Assembly (NCBI RefSeq): GCF_000302595.1
Contig: NZ_JH947128.1
Location: 576,543-640,542 of the forward strand
Direction: 5' to 3'
DNA: 64,000 bases
Source: Pedobacter arcticus A12
GTDB taxonomy: Bacteria; Bacteroidota; Bacteroidia; Sphingobacteriales; Sphingobacteriaceae
The notes under the pieces were generated by a model. The model was not told the DNA's origin. It did no database searches and saw only the letters and a list, made by a program, of their open reading frames with translations. Shown here in pieces: positions 24,854 through 34,180 of this stretch (the first letter of the stretch is position 1; each line of letters begins with the position of its first letter). Position numbers and translations under genes: made by a program.

Positions 24854-25411
24854 TTACGGTTTCATTTGAAGATGTTTCAGCCGTTTCCCGAGCAAGCCTT
24901 TGTACCCAACCAACTCGAAACCTAAGCTCAAATACAATTTTTCGGCGTTTGGATTTTCTTCGTCCACTAATAAACCAAGCGTATATTTATTATCGTTAAC
25001 GTATGTTTGAATGATGTATTTTAAAAGCTTTGTTCCAATGCCTTTCCCTTGATGTGTAGCACTTACTCCTATTGTATCGATATAATATTCGCCTTGTGCT
25101 GTCTCCTTCTCGGGATTAAACTCCTTTGCATAACACTGTTTGAGGTAAGCTAGAACAGGCGCTCTTAGTTGTTCTAATTTAGCGCCGTCGTAAATATTTA
25201 ATGTGCCTATAACTTCGTTTTCTTCTTCGGCTACAAAACAGTTTTTATATGAATATTGATTGTTTTCCTGTTCCACAAAATATCGCAAAAAAGCTTTTGC
25301 TTTGGTGGAATCCTTGACCCCGATGAACCCATAAACAACATCTTGCATAGCAAGGAGCATATGTGCAGCAATAATTTCGGAGTCCTGTATGGTTGCTTTT
25401 CTGATGATCAT
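24854..25411 (-). CDS. GNAT family N-acetyltransferase
   Basis: 185 residues. The N-terminus MIIRKATIQDSEIIAAHML and the acetyl-CoA motif TIGVSATHQGKGIGTKLLKYI (Q/R-x2-G-x-G/A) at about residue 115 identify a GNAT acetyltransferase, with LGLLVDEENPNAEKLYLSLGFE following as in most members. The acceptor is unknown. It lies 15 bp downstream of the FAD monooxygenase gene on the same strand, so the two may be co-transcribed. Confidence 0.88.
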   Translation of the reverse strand: MIIRKATIQDSEIIAAHMLLAMQDVVYGFIGVKDSTKAKAFLRYFVEQENNQYSYKNCFVAEEENEVIGTLNIYDGAKLEQLRAPVLAYLKQCYAKEFNPEKETAQGEYYIDTIGVSATHQGKGIGTKLLKYIIQTYVNDNKYTLGLLVDEENPNAEKLYLSLGFELVGYKGLLGKRLKHLQMKP

Positions 25412-25426
25412 TCTGATTGTTATTTA

Positions 25427-26881
25427 TTAAACATCCTTTTTCTTAATAACCCTTCCTCGTGGCTCATCACCCTCGTAAAGTGCAATTTCCGAATGTAAGA
25501 ACACTGCTGCATCCGCGGAATCTTTTACTTTAATAGCGCTGCGTTCTAACATTTCTGTTTCAAACTCATTTAACACAGCTTCTCTTAATCCTGTTTCCCG
25601 CCAGTTAGATAAGGATCTACAATTCCGAAAAACTCCTCGGGCTAATGAAAGTGCATCTAACAAAGCCTGATTGGCACCCTGTCCTTTAAACGGACTCATA
25701 GGATGAGCAGCATCTCCAATCATAGTCGCAGGACCGCCTTTACCTAACAATTCCGATGTTAATAATTCCCGATCATAAACGGGATAACCAGAAACTTGGG
25801 ATTCTAGCGTTGCTGTTAAAATCTGAGGGATAGGACTGTGCCATTGTACTCTACGACACGCTTCTTCCTTAAGTGCATGGGCTCCGAGTCTACTCAAAGC
25901 TATCGCTTCTTCTTCTAGCATCGGAAAACTTAATTGCCACATTACCGCGTCGGTGGAATATGGCATCATGTAAATCCGCTCATTACCATTGGCGGTTTGA
26001 AACACTGTAGCCGAGTCCAACAACGCACTCTCAAGCCCCTGAAGAGCCACCAACGGACAAATACCCAATATCACAATACAGCCAAGATACCTTAAGGGTG
26101 TAATTTTCTCGCCAATTAACAAGTTGCGCACCGCACTACGAATACCATCTGCACCCACCAATAAATCGGCTTTAGCAGTTTTCAGTTTCCCATCCACTTC
26201 AAAATTTAGCTCGATACTTTCATCCTTGCATTTTTTAAAATCAATCAATTGGTGCCCCCATTTTACCACACTGTCTCTGCCCAGTTGTTCTAAAAGTGCT
26301 AAGCGTAAAGATTGTCTGGCGATATGCACATTAGTCCGTTTTGCATAGGGTATTGTAGCTTCCTGCATCCATTTTCTCACGCCCCACTCACCAATAATAT
26401 CTCCATCGGGTTTGTGAACAACATGTTTTGTTGAAACCAAACCCTCTTTTAAGGTAAAAATCCCGAATCCTTCAATTGCTTTACTAGCTTGCTGCAAGGT
26501 AAGTCCATATCCCTGAGAACGGGACTCGAAGCCATAATCTCGTTCATAAAGGGTAAAGGGAATTCCTCTGTGTAAACAGGCCACCGCAAGTGCAACACCC
26601 CCAATTCCGCCACCAATAATAGCTACGTGTGGGTAAGTTTCATTCGGTGGGGGTGGGATATTGGAAGCCACCAAGCCGGATCCGCCACAATTCGGGCATG
26701 GGTATAAGCCGCCTTTAGGGATAACTGGAGGTATTCCTTCAGAACCAGTTTTTAAAAATTCATCTAAAGCAATCTGGTAGTGTAATCGTAGCTTTTTTCG
26801 AAGCTTACGCCTTTTTTTGCCCCGCCCTTGGCACTCAGCACAAACAGTCCAACTAGCGAATGCATTTTCTACCTTTTCCAA
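25427..26881 (-). CDS. FAD-dependent monooxygenase with N-terminal zinc-ribbon
   Basis: 484 residues. Residues 1-70 hold two DnaJ-type half-ribbons, Cys14-x2-Cys17 in CAECQGRG and Cys62-x2-Cys65 in CPNCGGSG, separated by a basic helix rich in Lys and Arg. Then follows a class A flavoprotein hydroxylase: VAIIGGGIGGVALAVAC near residue 86 (FAD loop), ADLLVGADGIRSAVR (DG motif) near 250 and GDAAHPMSPFKGQGANQAL (second FAD motif) near 400. Family members hydroxylate aromatic or polyketide substrates. The zinc-ribbon in front of such an enzyme is uncommon and could mediate protein contact. The start at 26881 is the ATG that includes both ribbons. Confidence 0.82.
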   Translation of the reverse strand: MEKVENAFASWTVCAECQGRGKKRRKLRKKLRLHYQIALDEFLKTGSEGIPPVIPKGGLYPCPNCGGSGLVASNIPPPPNETYPHVAIIGGGIGGVALAVACLHRGIPFTLYERDYGFESRSQGYGLTLQQASKAIEGFGIFTLKEGLVSTKHVVHKPDGDIIGEWGVRKWMQEATIPYAKRTNVHIARQSLRLALLEQLGRDSVVKWGHQLIDFKKCKDESIELNFEVDGKLKTAKADLLVGADGIRSAVRNLLIGEKITPLRYLGCIVILGICPLVALQGLESALLDSATVFQTANGNERIYMMPYSTDAVMWQLSFPMLEEEAIALSRLGAHALKEEACRRVQWHSPIPQILTATLESQVSGYPVYDRELLTSELLGKGGPATMIGDAAHPMSPFKGQGANQALLDALSLARGVFRNCRSLSNWRETGLREAVLNEFETEMLERSAIKVKDSADAAVFLHSEIALYEGDEPRGRVIKKKDV

Positions 26882-27199
26882 TCCTGTTTATAATATTTTA
26901 TTTGGAGTTTCTGTATAGGGCTTTGTAAATCCAATAATGCTTTTCATTTTCTATCTTACCAAAAGTGCCTCTAAATATCTATTTCAGATAATCGGCGCAG
27001 TAATCCTAAGCCCTTCAGAGCATTTGTGAGTATTTTTAAAAGTGTTCAAATTTTTTATGCTGAAAGCCTAGAAGACTTATAAAGACCTACAAATCTAATT
27101 ATATTTAGGCAAATTATTCTGGTTAATCCAAGTGCAACAATCGGTCAAACCTATCTCAATAGAGATTTAACAGAGATTCATATCCGCTCGGAAAAAAAA
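26882..27199. other. 318-bp gap without recognised features
   Basis: AT-rich DNA with no open frame of note, no repeat match to the other intergenic elements and only a small ATCTC...GAGAT dyad near 27150. It lies between the monooxygenase start and the DUF421 gene stop, both on the minus strand, and must contain the promoter of the former, which I could not place. Confidence 0.4.
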
Positions 27200-27898
27200 T
27201 TATGCTATCCTTAGCTCATCTGTAGCCATCACCCACTCGTCTTTCCCGCATCGGTCGCACTCAAGTTGCTTGGTTTCACTTACCGAATTGCAAATGTTTG
27301 CGCAAAATTTACAAGCGTACAGCTCGCCTACCTTAAACTGCAAAACAAGGTTATTAAATTGATGTGGTAAAATCGGTAAGCCAGGTTGCACTTCCTCATC
27401 TCTGTAAAAGAAAACACTAACCTGTCCGCTAGTTTCTAACAAGGCCAACTTTACCTGGCCAATATGTGTAACATTCCTTAACCTCAATTCGGCAAAAAAT
27501 TCATTCTGTGCCAACGATTCCTTTTTAAACTTATCGATTGCAAATTCCCCTTCTTCTATTAAATAAATCGCTTCCCCTTCTAACCATTTTTCTATCCTTT
27601 TTGATTTGGTTATCAAAAAAGTAGTTAAACGATAAAGTATCATTATAAAAATGAAAACACATATGGTAGGTAATAAACCCACATTCTCATAAAAAAGAGG
27701 ATCGCCAGCAGCAGAACCTAAGGTCAAAATAATAACCAGTTCAAAAACTGAAAGTTGCTGTACCCCACGCCTACCTGCCATTTTTAATACCAATAGCGCA
27801 ACAATGTACATTACAATACACCTAAATAACACCTCAAACAGAAACACGTACGGCAACCCGTTCATCAGTAATCTGTCGGTCTCAAAAATTTCCTTCAT
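27200..27898 (-). CDS. DUF421 (YetF family) membrane protein
   Basis: 232 residues. Three N-terminal membrane helices (LFRCIVMYIVALLVLKMAG, then VFELVIILTLGSAAGDPLF, then VCVFIFIMILYRLTTFL-like) are followed by the soluble DUF421 domain (GEAIYLIEEGEFAIDKFKKESL, EFFAELRLRNVTHIGQVKLA, VFFYRD). The C-terminus adds a zinc-ribbon-like region with CKFCANIC and CDRCGKDEW. The function of YetF proteins is not settled. It is 8 bp downstream of the small membrane protein gene in the same operon. Confidence 0.88.
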   Translation of the reverse strand: MKEIFETDRLLMNGLPYVFLFEVLFRCIVMYIVALLVLKMAGRRGVQQLSVFELVIILTLGSAAGDPLFYENVGLLPTICVFIFIMILYRLTTFLITKSKRIEKWLEGEAIYLIEEGEFAIDKFKKESLAQNEFFAELRLRNVTHIGQVKLALLETSGQVSVFFYRDEEVQPGLPILPHQFNNLVLQFKVGELYACKFCANICNSVSETKQLECDRCGKDEWVMATDELRIA

Positions 27899-27906
27899 AT
27901 TATTCT

Positions 27907-28308
27907 TTAAATCATTCCACCTTGGCTATTCGATTCCACATAGGGAATATCTCTAGTGCTTTCAGGTTTATTGGTATAATCAGAGATCAGCCACAATACA
28001 AATACAAAAATTGCTAATCCTATAAAAAGCTCTTTAGATAAAAAACCATCAATGGTTCCTAGATAAAAGGCAACAACAACCAATGCTAAAGAAACAAAGA
28101 GCTCAATTTTTCCATGGATTTTAAATGGGATAAAATTCGTTAAACTGTATTCGTAATTTGTACAAATGGTCATTACTAAATGTATAACCGCCAAACCGTA
28201 ACAGAAAATACTGGTGGTTTGCGCCACACCAAAAACACTCGGCGATAGGAACAGGAAAATGATAATTAGATAATCTATAATTCCATGTATTCTTGAATTA
28301 ATTTTCAT
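27907..28308 (-). CDS. Small four-helix membrane protein
   Basis: 134 residues if started at ATG 28308. A longer reading from ATG 28332 is open, but the promoter box TATATTTG at 28337-28330 would place the transcription start near 28323, downstream of that codon, so the shorter form is preferred. Four hydrophobic helices (YLIIIFLFLSPSVFGVA, CYGLAVIHLVMTICT, IELFVSLALVVVAFYLG, FIGLAIFVFVLWLIS) span the protein and the C-terminus is short and polar. It resembles SPW-repeat or vitamin-K-epoxide-like small membrane proteins in general layout only; no function is assigned. Confidence 0.7.
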   Translation of the reverse strand: MKINSRIHGIIDYLIIIFLFLSPSVFGVAQTTSIFCYGLAVIHLVMTICTNYEYSLTNFIPFKIHGKIELFVSLALVVVAFYLGTIDGFLSKELFIGLAIFVFVLWLISDYTNKPESTRDIPYVESNSQGGMI

Positions 28309-28329
28309 GATATAGGGTTTATTTTCATT

Positions 28330-28337
28330 CAAATATA
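28330..28337 (-). promoter_or_regulatory. -7 element of the DUF421 operon
   Basis: On the minus strand TATATTTG matches TAnnTTTG exactly. Transcription would begin near 28323, giving a leader of about 15 bases to ATG 28308. This element decides the start codon of the downstream gene. Confidence 0.5.
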
Positions 28338-28520
28338 ATCAATAAACGTACCTAAATTAATCATCTAATTTCCTAATAACAAGATTTATAGACCATACGA
28401 CAATCAAAACTCTATATAGTTTTTTCAAATAACCCTTAAACATTAATCTTTTTATTGCTAGCTTTAAAAAACCAAACCTTAGTGTTTAAAGCACACTAAA
28501 TTATAGACTAAACGAAAACC

Positions 28521-30197
28521 ATGTCAAATCAAAACTACGATGCTATTGTTATAGGCTCTGGTATATCCGGAGGTTGGGCAGCCAAAGAGCTTACAGAAAA
28601 AGGCTTAAAAACCATTTTATTAGAACGAGGTAAAAACGTTGAACATATAAAAGGCTACCCTAATGCTACAAAGGCTCCTTGGGATTTTAAGCATCGGGGT
28701 GGAAGAACGCAGGAAATGATAGAAAACTATCCTGTATTAAAAAGAGACTATGTACTTTCCGAGAAAAACACAGATTTTTGGGTAAACGAAAAAGAATCTC
28801 CCTATGTAGAAGTTAAGCGCTTCGACTGGTATAGAGGCTATCAAGTTGGAGGAAGGTCTTTACTTTGGGGCCGTCAATCTTACCGTTGGAGCAATATGGA
28901 TTTTGAAGCCAATGCAAAAGAGGGAGTAGCAATAGACTGGCCAGTACGTTACGATGAAATTGCCCCTTGGTATAGCCATGTGGAAAAATTTGCTGGCATC
29001 AGCGGTTCAAAAGAAAATTTACTACATCTACCTGATAGTGAGTTTTTACCTCCAATGGAGCTTAACTGTGTAGAAAAAGACGTTGCCGAAAGAATCAGGA
29101 AAGAATATAATGATCACCGAAGAATGATTATTGGTAGGGTTGCCCACGTTACCGGTCCATTACCCGGAAGAACAAACTGCCAATACCGTAATAAATGTTC
29201 TTTGGGATGCCCATTTGGCGGATATTTCAGTACCCAATCATCAACTCTACCTGCCGCCGTTGCAACTGGTAACTTAACACTAAGGCCAGACGCCATTGTG
29301 ACTAAAATTTTATACGATAAAGATAAAAAACGGGCTACAGGTGTACAGATTCTAGACTCCAAAACCAACCAAACCTATGAGTATTATGCAAAAGTGATTT
29401 TCTTATGTGCTTCTAGCTTAAACTCGGCTTGGGTACTCATGAATTCTGCAACCGACGTATGGGAAGGTGGCTTAGGAAGTAGCAGTGGCGAATTAGGGCA
29501 TAACCTAATGGACCATCATTTTAGAGCAGGTGCCGGCGGAACCGTGGAAGGCTACGAAGACAAATATTATTTTGGACGAAGACCCAACGGCTTTTACATC
29601 CCTCGTTTCAGAAACATTACAGATAAAAGAGATTATACCCGCGGTTTTGGGTACCAAGGTGGTGCCAGTAGACAAGGTTGGTCTCGGGAAGTTGCAGAAC
29701 TTGGCATTGGTGCAGAGTTAAAACAAGCATTATCAGAACCAGGGAAATGGACTATCGGGATGACTGGTTTTGGAGAGATTCTTCCGTACCACGAAAACCG
29801 AGCATTTTTAGATCCAAAAGTAAAAGATAAATGGGGATTACCCGTATTAGCTATAGATGCTGAGCTCAAAGAGAATGAGATAAAGATGCGCACCGATATG
29901 ATGGAAGACGCAAAAGAAATGCTGGAAAAAGCCGGAGTAAAAAATGTTACTACTCACGATTCTGGTTATGGATTTGGGCAAGGAATACACGAAATGGGTA
30001 CAGCCAGAATGGGTCACGATCCTAAAACTTCTGTTTTAAATAAGCATAATCAAGTTTGGGATGCACCCAACGTTTATGTAACAGACGGCTCTTTTATGAC
30101 TTCTGCAAACTGCGTTAACCCATCTTTAACTTATATGGCATTTACAGCCCGAGCAGTAGATCATGCCGTTAGCGAGTTGAAAAAACAAAATCTATAA
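28521..30197 (+). CDS. GMC family oxidoreductase, glycoside 3-dehydrogenase-like large subunit
   Basis: 558 residues. The FAD loop VIGSGISGGWAAKELTEKG lies at residues ~10-28 with LLERG after it. The GMC C-terminal motif HEMGTARMGHDP and NVYVTDGSFMTSANCVNPSLT hold the active-site His and Asn. A Cys-rich stretch CQYRNKCSLGCPFGG near residue 218 is typical of the gluconate/fructose dehydrogenase group. It probably oxidises the C3 hydroxyl of a sugar or glycoside, working with the subunit-3-like protein encoded two genes later. It starts an operon of seven genes with gaps of 2 to 16 bp. A weak TAGCTTTA box is at 28459-28466. Confidence 0.88.
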   Translation: MSNQNYDAIVIGSGISGGWAAKELTEKGLKTILLERGKNVEHIKGYPNATKAPWDFKHRGGRTQEMIENYPVLKRDYVLSEKNTDFWVNEKESPYVEVKRFDWYRGYQVGGRSLLWGRQSYRWSNMDFEANAKEGVAIDWPVRYDEIAPWYSHVEKFAGISGSKENLLHLPDSEFLPPMELNCVEKDVAERIRKEYNDHRRMIIGRVAHVTGPLPGRTNCQYRNKCSLGCPFGGYFSTQSSTLPAAVATGNLTLRPDAIVTKILYDKDKKRATGVQILDSKTNQTYEYYAKVIFLCASSLNSAWVLMNSATDVWEGGLGSSSGELGHNLMDHHFRAGAGGTVEGYEDKYYFGRRPNGFYIPRFRNITDKRDYTRGFGYQGGASRQGWSREVAELGIGAELKQALSEPGKWTIGMTGFGEILPYHENRAFLDPKVKDKWGLPVLAIDAELKENEIKMRTDMMEDAKEMLEKAGVKNVTTHDSGYGFGQGIHEMGTARMGHDPKTSVLNKHNQVWDAPNVYVTDGSFMTSANCVNPSLTYMAFTARAVDHAVSELKKQNL

Positions 30198-30199
30198 AA

Positions 30200-31645
30200 A
30201 TGGCTACAGACAATAGTAAAAAAGACAGAAGATCTTTTATTAAAAATCTAGCAATTGGAACAGCTGCTTTTACCATTGTACCCCGTTTTGTTTTAGGTGG
30301 TAAAGGTTTTTTAGCACCAAGTGACAAATTATACATTGCAGGCGTAGGAGCTGGCGGTAAAGGTTATAGTAATTTAAAAAACTTTGCTGCCGGTGGAAAT
30401 GCAACCATTTCATTTTTATGCGATGTAGATACGCGAAGAGCGGCCCGGTCTGTGAGTGAAAACCCCAAAGCAAAGTATTACCAAGATTGGCGAGAACTAT
30501 TAGACAAAGAAACGAAAAATTTTGACGCTGTTTGTGTTTCAACACCAGACCATAACCATGCGATCATCACTTTGGCCGCCATGCAACTGGGCAAACATGT
30601 TTATGTAGAAAAACCATTGACACATGACATATACGAAGCTCGTGTTTTAGGTGAAGCCGCGAAAAGGTATAAAGTAGTTACACAGATGGGAAACCAAGGC
30701 TCCTCTCATGACGGTGTAAGACAGATGCAAGAATGGTACAACGCTGGCTTAATTGGCGAAGTAGAGCGTATCTATTGTTGGACAAACCGTCCCGTTTGGC
30801 CACAAGGTATTCCATGGCCACAACAGGCGTCACCAATACCAAAAGAACTAAACTGGGACTTATGGCTTGGTACTGCTCCCGAGAAAAGCTATGTAGATAA
30901 ACTGGTGCCATTTAATTGGAGAGGTTGGTGGGATTATGGAACAGGTGCTTTGGGCGATATGGGCTGCCATTTAATGGAAGCTCCGTTCACAGTGTTAGGT
31001 CTAAAAAGCCCAGAAAGCGTTCAAGCGAGTGTGGGAAGCGTATATGTTGACGAATTTAAAAGAGGCTATTTTCCTGATAGTTGCCCACCATCAAGTCACG
31101 TAATTCTTGATTTTGCCCAAAATTCTAAAAAAGCGAAAAAGGTAAAATTGCATTGGATGGACGGAGGAATACAACCCGAAAGGCCCGAAGAGTTAGGTGC
31201 TGATGAAGCTTTTGGCGATAATGGCAATGGTATTTTATTCATCGGAACAAAAGGAAAAGTGCTAGCCGATACCTATAATGCCAACGCAAGATTACTTCCG
31301 CTGAGCAGAAACAGCGAAGTTAACGTAAAGCAAACCATAGAACGCGTACCGAACGGAGCGAATGGACACTACCAGCAATGGGTAGAAGCCTGTATTGCTG
31401 GTTACGGAAAAAAAGCAGTGAGTTCTCCTTTTGAAAAAGCCGTTCCTTTAACAGAAGCATTATTAATGGCAAACTTGGCTATTAGGGCACATGATATCAA
31501 AACCGAAGTCAATGGGAAAACAATTTTCCCTGGCAGAAACAAGAAACTGTTATGGGATTCAGAAAACATGAAGGTGACCAATTTTGACGAGGTAAACCAA
31601 TTTGTAAAACGCGAATACCGTAATGGATGGGCATTAACCCTTTAA
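30200..31645 (+). CDS. Tat-exported Gfo/Idh/MocA family oxidoreductase
   Basis: 481 residues. The N-terminus DRRSFIKNLAIGTAAFTIVP is a Tat signal (RRxFIK), so the enzyme is exported to the periplasm already folded with cofactor. The Rossmann domain begins YIAGVGAGGKGYSNL. The Gfo/Idh signature VEKPLTHDIYEA (EKP) is near residue 138, and a following HxxNQGSS-like segment (VTQMGNQGSS) is typical of the secreted subgroup. It likely interconverts 3-keto and hydroxy sugars with a tightly bound nicotinamide cofactor. It lies 2 bp after the GMC gene. Confidence 0.9.
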   Translation: MATDNSKKDRRSFIKNLAIGTAAFTIVPRFVLGGKGFLAPSDKLYIAGVGAGGKGYSNLKNFAAGGNATISFLCDVDTRRAARSVSENPKAKYYQDWRELLDKETKNFDAVCVSTPDHNHAIITLAAMQLGKHVYVEKPLTHDIYEARVLGEAAKRYKVVTQMGNQGSSHDGVRQMQEWYNAGLIGEVERIYCWTNRPVWPQGIPWPQQASPIPKELNWDLWLGTAPEKSYVDKLVPFNWRGWWDYGTGALGDMGCHLMEAPFTVLGLKSPESVQASVGSVYVDEFKRGYFPDSCPPSSHVILDFAQNSKKAKKVKLHWMDGGIQPERPEELGADEAFGDNGNGILFIGTKGKVLADTYNANARLLPLSRNSEVNVKQTIERVPNGANGHYQQWVEACIAGYGKKAVSSPFEKAVPLTEALLMANLAIRAHDIKTEVNGKTIFPGRNKKLLWDSENMKVTNFDEVNQFVKREYRNGWALTL

Positions 31646-31655
31646 TTAGAATTAG

Positions 31656-32228
31656 ATGAATAGACGAGAAGCCATTTCCTCCGTTGCAGTATTGCTAGGC
31701 GGAAGTATTATAGGTGGAGAAATTTTTGCACTAGCAGGATGTACATCTACACCTAAACAGATAAATGATCTTTTTAACACTAAAGATGTAGACTTGTTGG
31801 ATGAAATAGCAGAGACCATTATTCCCGAGACCAATACTCCTGGCGCTAAAGCCGCAAAAACCGGTGCTTTTATGGCCTTAATGGTAAAAGATTGCTACAC
31901 TACAGAAAACCAGCAAGTATTTTTAAAAGGCCTAAAAGACATAGATACACAAGCTTTGGCTACCTATAAAACAAATTTTATAGAGTTAAAAGACGATGAT
32001 AAAAAGGCGCTTTTGAACAAATTGGATACTACTCAGAAAGAGTGGCAGCAGAAAAAAGATAAAGAACAGCCATCTCATTATTTCCGCATGATGAAAGAAT
32101 TAACCTTATTAGGCTTTTTTACCTCAGAAATTGGGGGTACAAAAGTGCTTTCGTATGTAGAAATACCCGGGAGGTATGATGCTTGTGTAGATTATAAAAA
32201 AGGAAATCCTGTTTATCTTAACCCTTAA
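31656..32228 (+). CDS. Gluconate 2-dehydrogenase subunit 3-like lipoprotein
   Basis: 190 residues. The N-terminus combines a twin-arginine (NRREAISSVAVLLGG) with a lipobox ending LAGC, so it is probably a Tat-dependent lipoprotein. The mature part matches gluconate 2-dehydrogenase subunit 3: LLDEIAETIIPETNTPGAKAAK, a stretch around FMALMVKDCY, and a C-terminal SYVEIPGRYDACVDY. The family forms the small partner of GMC-type dehydrogenases, and the large subunit is encoded two genes upstream. The intervening Gfo/Idh gene makes the three a likely functional group. Confidence 0.9.
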   Translation: MNRREAISSVAVLLGGSIIGGEIFALAGCTSTPKQINDLFNTKDVDLLDEIAETIIPETNTPGAKAAKTGAFMALMVKDCYTTENQQVFLKGLKDIDTQALATYKTNFIELKDDDKKALLNKLDTTQKEWQQKKDKEQPSHYFRMMKELTLLGFFTSEIGGTKVLSYVEIPGRYDACVDYKKGNPVYLNP

Positions 32229-32244
32229 GCCATCCGTTTTAAAC

Positions 32245-32940
32245 ATGAAAAAATACGCAATACCCATATTTAGCATCGCTATATTTTTTATTTCTTGTGG
32301 TACACAAAAATCTAAGTCGCAACCATGGGTCGATCTACTTTCAAACAACATTTCTCAGAATTGGCATACCTACGGACAACAAAAAGCTGGAACCTCATGG
32401 TCTATCCAAAATGGCATCTTGCACTTTAATCCAACAAATCAACCAAAGAAAGAAAGAGGTGATTTAGCGAGTAATGAGACTTTTGAAAACTTTCACTTAA
32501 AGTACGATTGGAAGATTGCTGAAAACGGAAATAGTGGCGTAATGTTCAATGTAAACGATGATGCTAAAAAATATGCTCAGCCCTATTTCACCGGCCCAGA
32601 AATGCAAGTGTTGGATAACAATGGCCACCCAGATGCTAAAATATTCAAACACAGGGCGGGCGATCTTTACGATTTAATTCCATCAAGTGTGGAAACCGCT
32701 AAACCATTTGATGAATGGAACAAAGCCGAAATTATTTTAAACAAAGGTGAATTACAGTTTATTTTAAACGGCAAACAGATAGTAAAAACCACGCTATGGG
32801 ACGCTGAATGGGATAAAATAGTTCCAGCAAGCAAATTTAAAGAGATGCCAGATTTCGGAAAGTTCCGTTCTGGGAAAATTGTATTACAAGACCATGGCAA
32901 CCAAGTTTGGTTTAAAAACATCCTCATTAAAAAACTTTAA
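32245..32940 (+). CDS. DUF1080 lipoprotein (3-keto-disaccharide hydrolase domain)
   Basis: 231 residues with lipoprotein signal ending FISC near residue 18. The jelly-roll DUF1080 domain shows WVDLLSNNISQNWHTYG, GDLASNETFENFHLKYDWK, GNSGVMFNV and the C-terminal KIVLQDHGNQVWFKNI. Recent work on this family assigns cleavage of 3-keto-glycosides; that agrees with the oxidases encoded next to it. It is expected to be anchored facing the periplasm or the outside. A direct sugar-binding function alone is the alternative. Confidence 0.88.
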   Translation: MKKYAIPIFSIAIFFISCGTQKSKSQPWVDLLSNNISQNWHTYGQQKAGTSWSIQNGILHFNPTNQPKKERGDLASNETFENFHLKYDWKIAENGNSGVMFNVNDDAKKYAQPYFTGPEMQVLDNNGHPDAKIFKHRAGDLYDLIPSSVETAKPFDEWNKAEIILNKGELQFILNGKQIVKTTLWDAEWDKIVPASKFKEMPDFGKFRSGKIVLQDHGNQVWFKNILIKKL

Positions 32941-32946
32941 ATAATT

Positions 32947-34176
32947 ATGAATAACAGCAATCGTTTCAAATTATCCTTAATGATGTTCCTCGAATTTTTC
33001 GTTTGGGGAGCCTGGTTTGTAACTTTAGGAACATTCTTAAACGCCAACCTAAATGCTACAGGAGCACAAACTGCTGCTGCCTTTTCTACGCAATCCTTCG
33101 GTGCTATCATCGCTCCATTTATCATCGGGTTAATCGCCGACAGGTATTTTAATGCCGAAAAAATTCTGGGAATACTGCACCTGATAGGTGCTTTGTTAAT
33201 GTATTTCATGTTTAAAGCCAGCAATTTTGAGGATTTTTACCCCTATGTACTAGGCTATATGATTGCTTTTATGCCTACCCTTGCATTGGTAAACTCCATT
33301 TCCTTTAATCAAATGAACGATCCGGAGAAAGAATTTTCAACCATACGCGTTTGGGGCACCGTAGGTTGGATTGCTGCTGGTTTAACCATCAGTTATTTTT
33401 TCCATTGGGATTCCGCAACCAGCATATCCTCTGGGTTTTTAAAAAACACTTTCGCCATGGCGGGAATTGGATCATTGATTCTAGGTGTTTTTAGTTTTGC
33501 TTTACCACTTACACCACCAAAAGCAATTAAAGGCGAAAAGGTAACGCTTTCTGATATTTTAGGATTAGAAGCGCTTAAACTATTGAAAAGTAAAGACTTT
33601 TTAATCTTCTTCATCAGCTCTGTTTTAATCTGTATTCCCTTAGCTTTTTATTACCAAAATGCTAATCCATTTTTATCAGGCATAGGTCTAGAAAACCCAA
33701 CTGGAAAAATGACGCTCGGGCAGATTTCCGAAGTACTGTTTATGCTATTATTACCCGTTTTCTTTAAAAAATTCGGATTCAAAATCACCTTACTTTTAGG
33801 CATGTTGGCTTGGGTGGCTAGGTATTTACTTTTTGCATATGGTAACGCTGGTGAACTTACTTTTATGTTATTAACAGGAATTGCATTACACGGTATCTGC
33901 TATGATTTCTTTTTTGTATCTGGTCAAATTTACACCAACGCCAGAGCTGGAGAAAAGAACAGAAGTGCTGCCCAAGGTTTAATTACTTTGGCTACCTACG
34001 GTGTAGGAATGCTCATCGGGTTTTGGGTAGCGGGACTAATAACAGACACTTACCAAGTCAACGGAATAATTAATTGGAAAATGGTATGGCTAATTCCAGC
34101 AGGAATTGCAGCGGCTGTATTGGTACTTTTTGCCCTCTTATTTTCCGAAAACAAAAGTCTCAAACAAAAAGCTTAA
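32947..34176 (+). CDS. MFS transporter, nucleoside/sugar permease type
   Basis: 409 residues with 12 membrane helices. The N-terminus MMFLEFFVWGAWFVTLGTFL and GLIADRYFNAEKILGILHLIGA match the nucleoside:H+ symporter (NupG/XapB-like) branch of the major facilitator superfamily common in Bacteroidota sugar operons. In this context it more likely takes up the product of the keto-glycoside pathway than a nucleoside. It lies 6 bp after the DUF1080 gene and 4 bp before the next. Confidence 0.85.
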   Translation: MNNSNRFKLSLMMFLEFFVWGAWFVTLGTFLNANLNATGAQTAAAFSTQSFGAIIAPFIIGLIADRYFNAEKILGILHLIGALLMYFMFKASNFEDFYPYVLGYMIAFMPTLALVNSISFNQMNDPEKEFSTIRVWGTVGWIAAGLTISYFFHWDSATSISSGFLKNTFAMAGIGSLILGVFSFALPLTPPKAIKGEKVTLSDILGLEALKLLKSKDFLIFFISSVLICIPLAFYYQNANPFLSGIGLENPTGKMTLGQISEVLFMLLLPVFFKKFGFKITLLLGMLAWVARYLLFAYGNAGELTFMLLTGIALHGICYDFFFVSGQIYTNARAGEKNRSAAQGLITLATYGVGMLIGFWVAGLITDTYQVNGIINWKMVWLIPAGIAAAVLVLFALLFSENKSLKQKA

Positions 34177-34180
34177 AAAA

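Noticed and set aside
34106..34180. N-terminal extension of the hydroxypyruvate isomerase-like protein
   Set aside because: It lies inside the transporter coding sequence in another frame and would hide the Tat signal that begins at ATG 34181.
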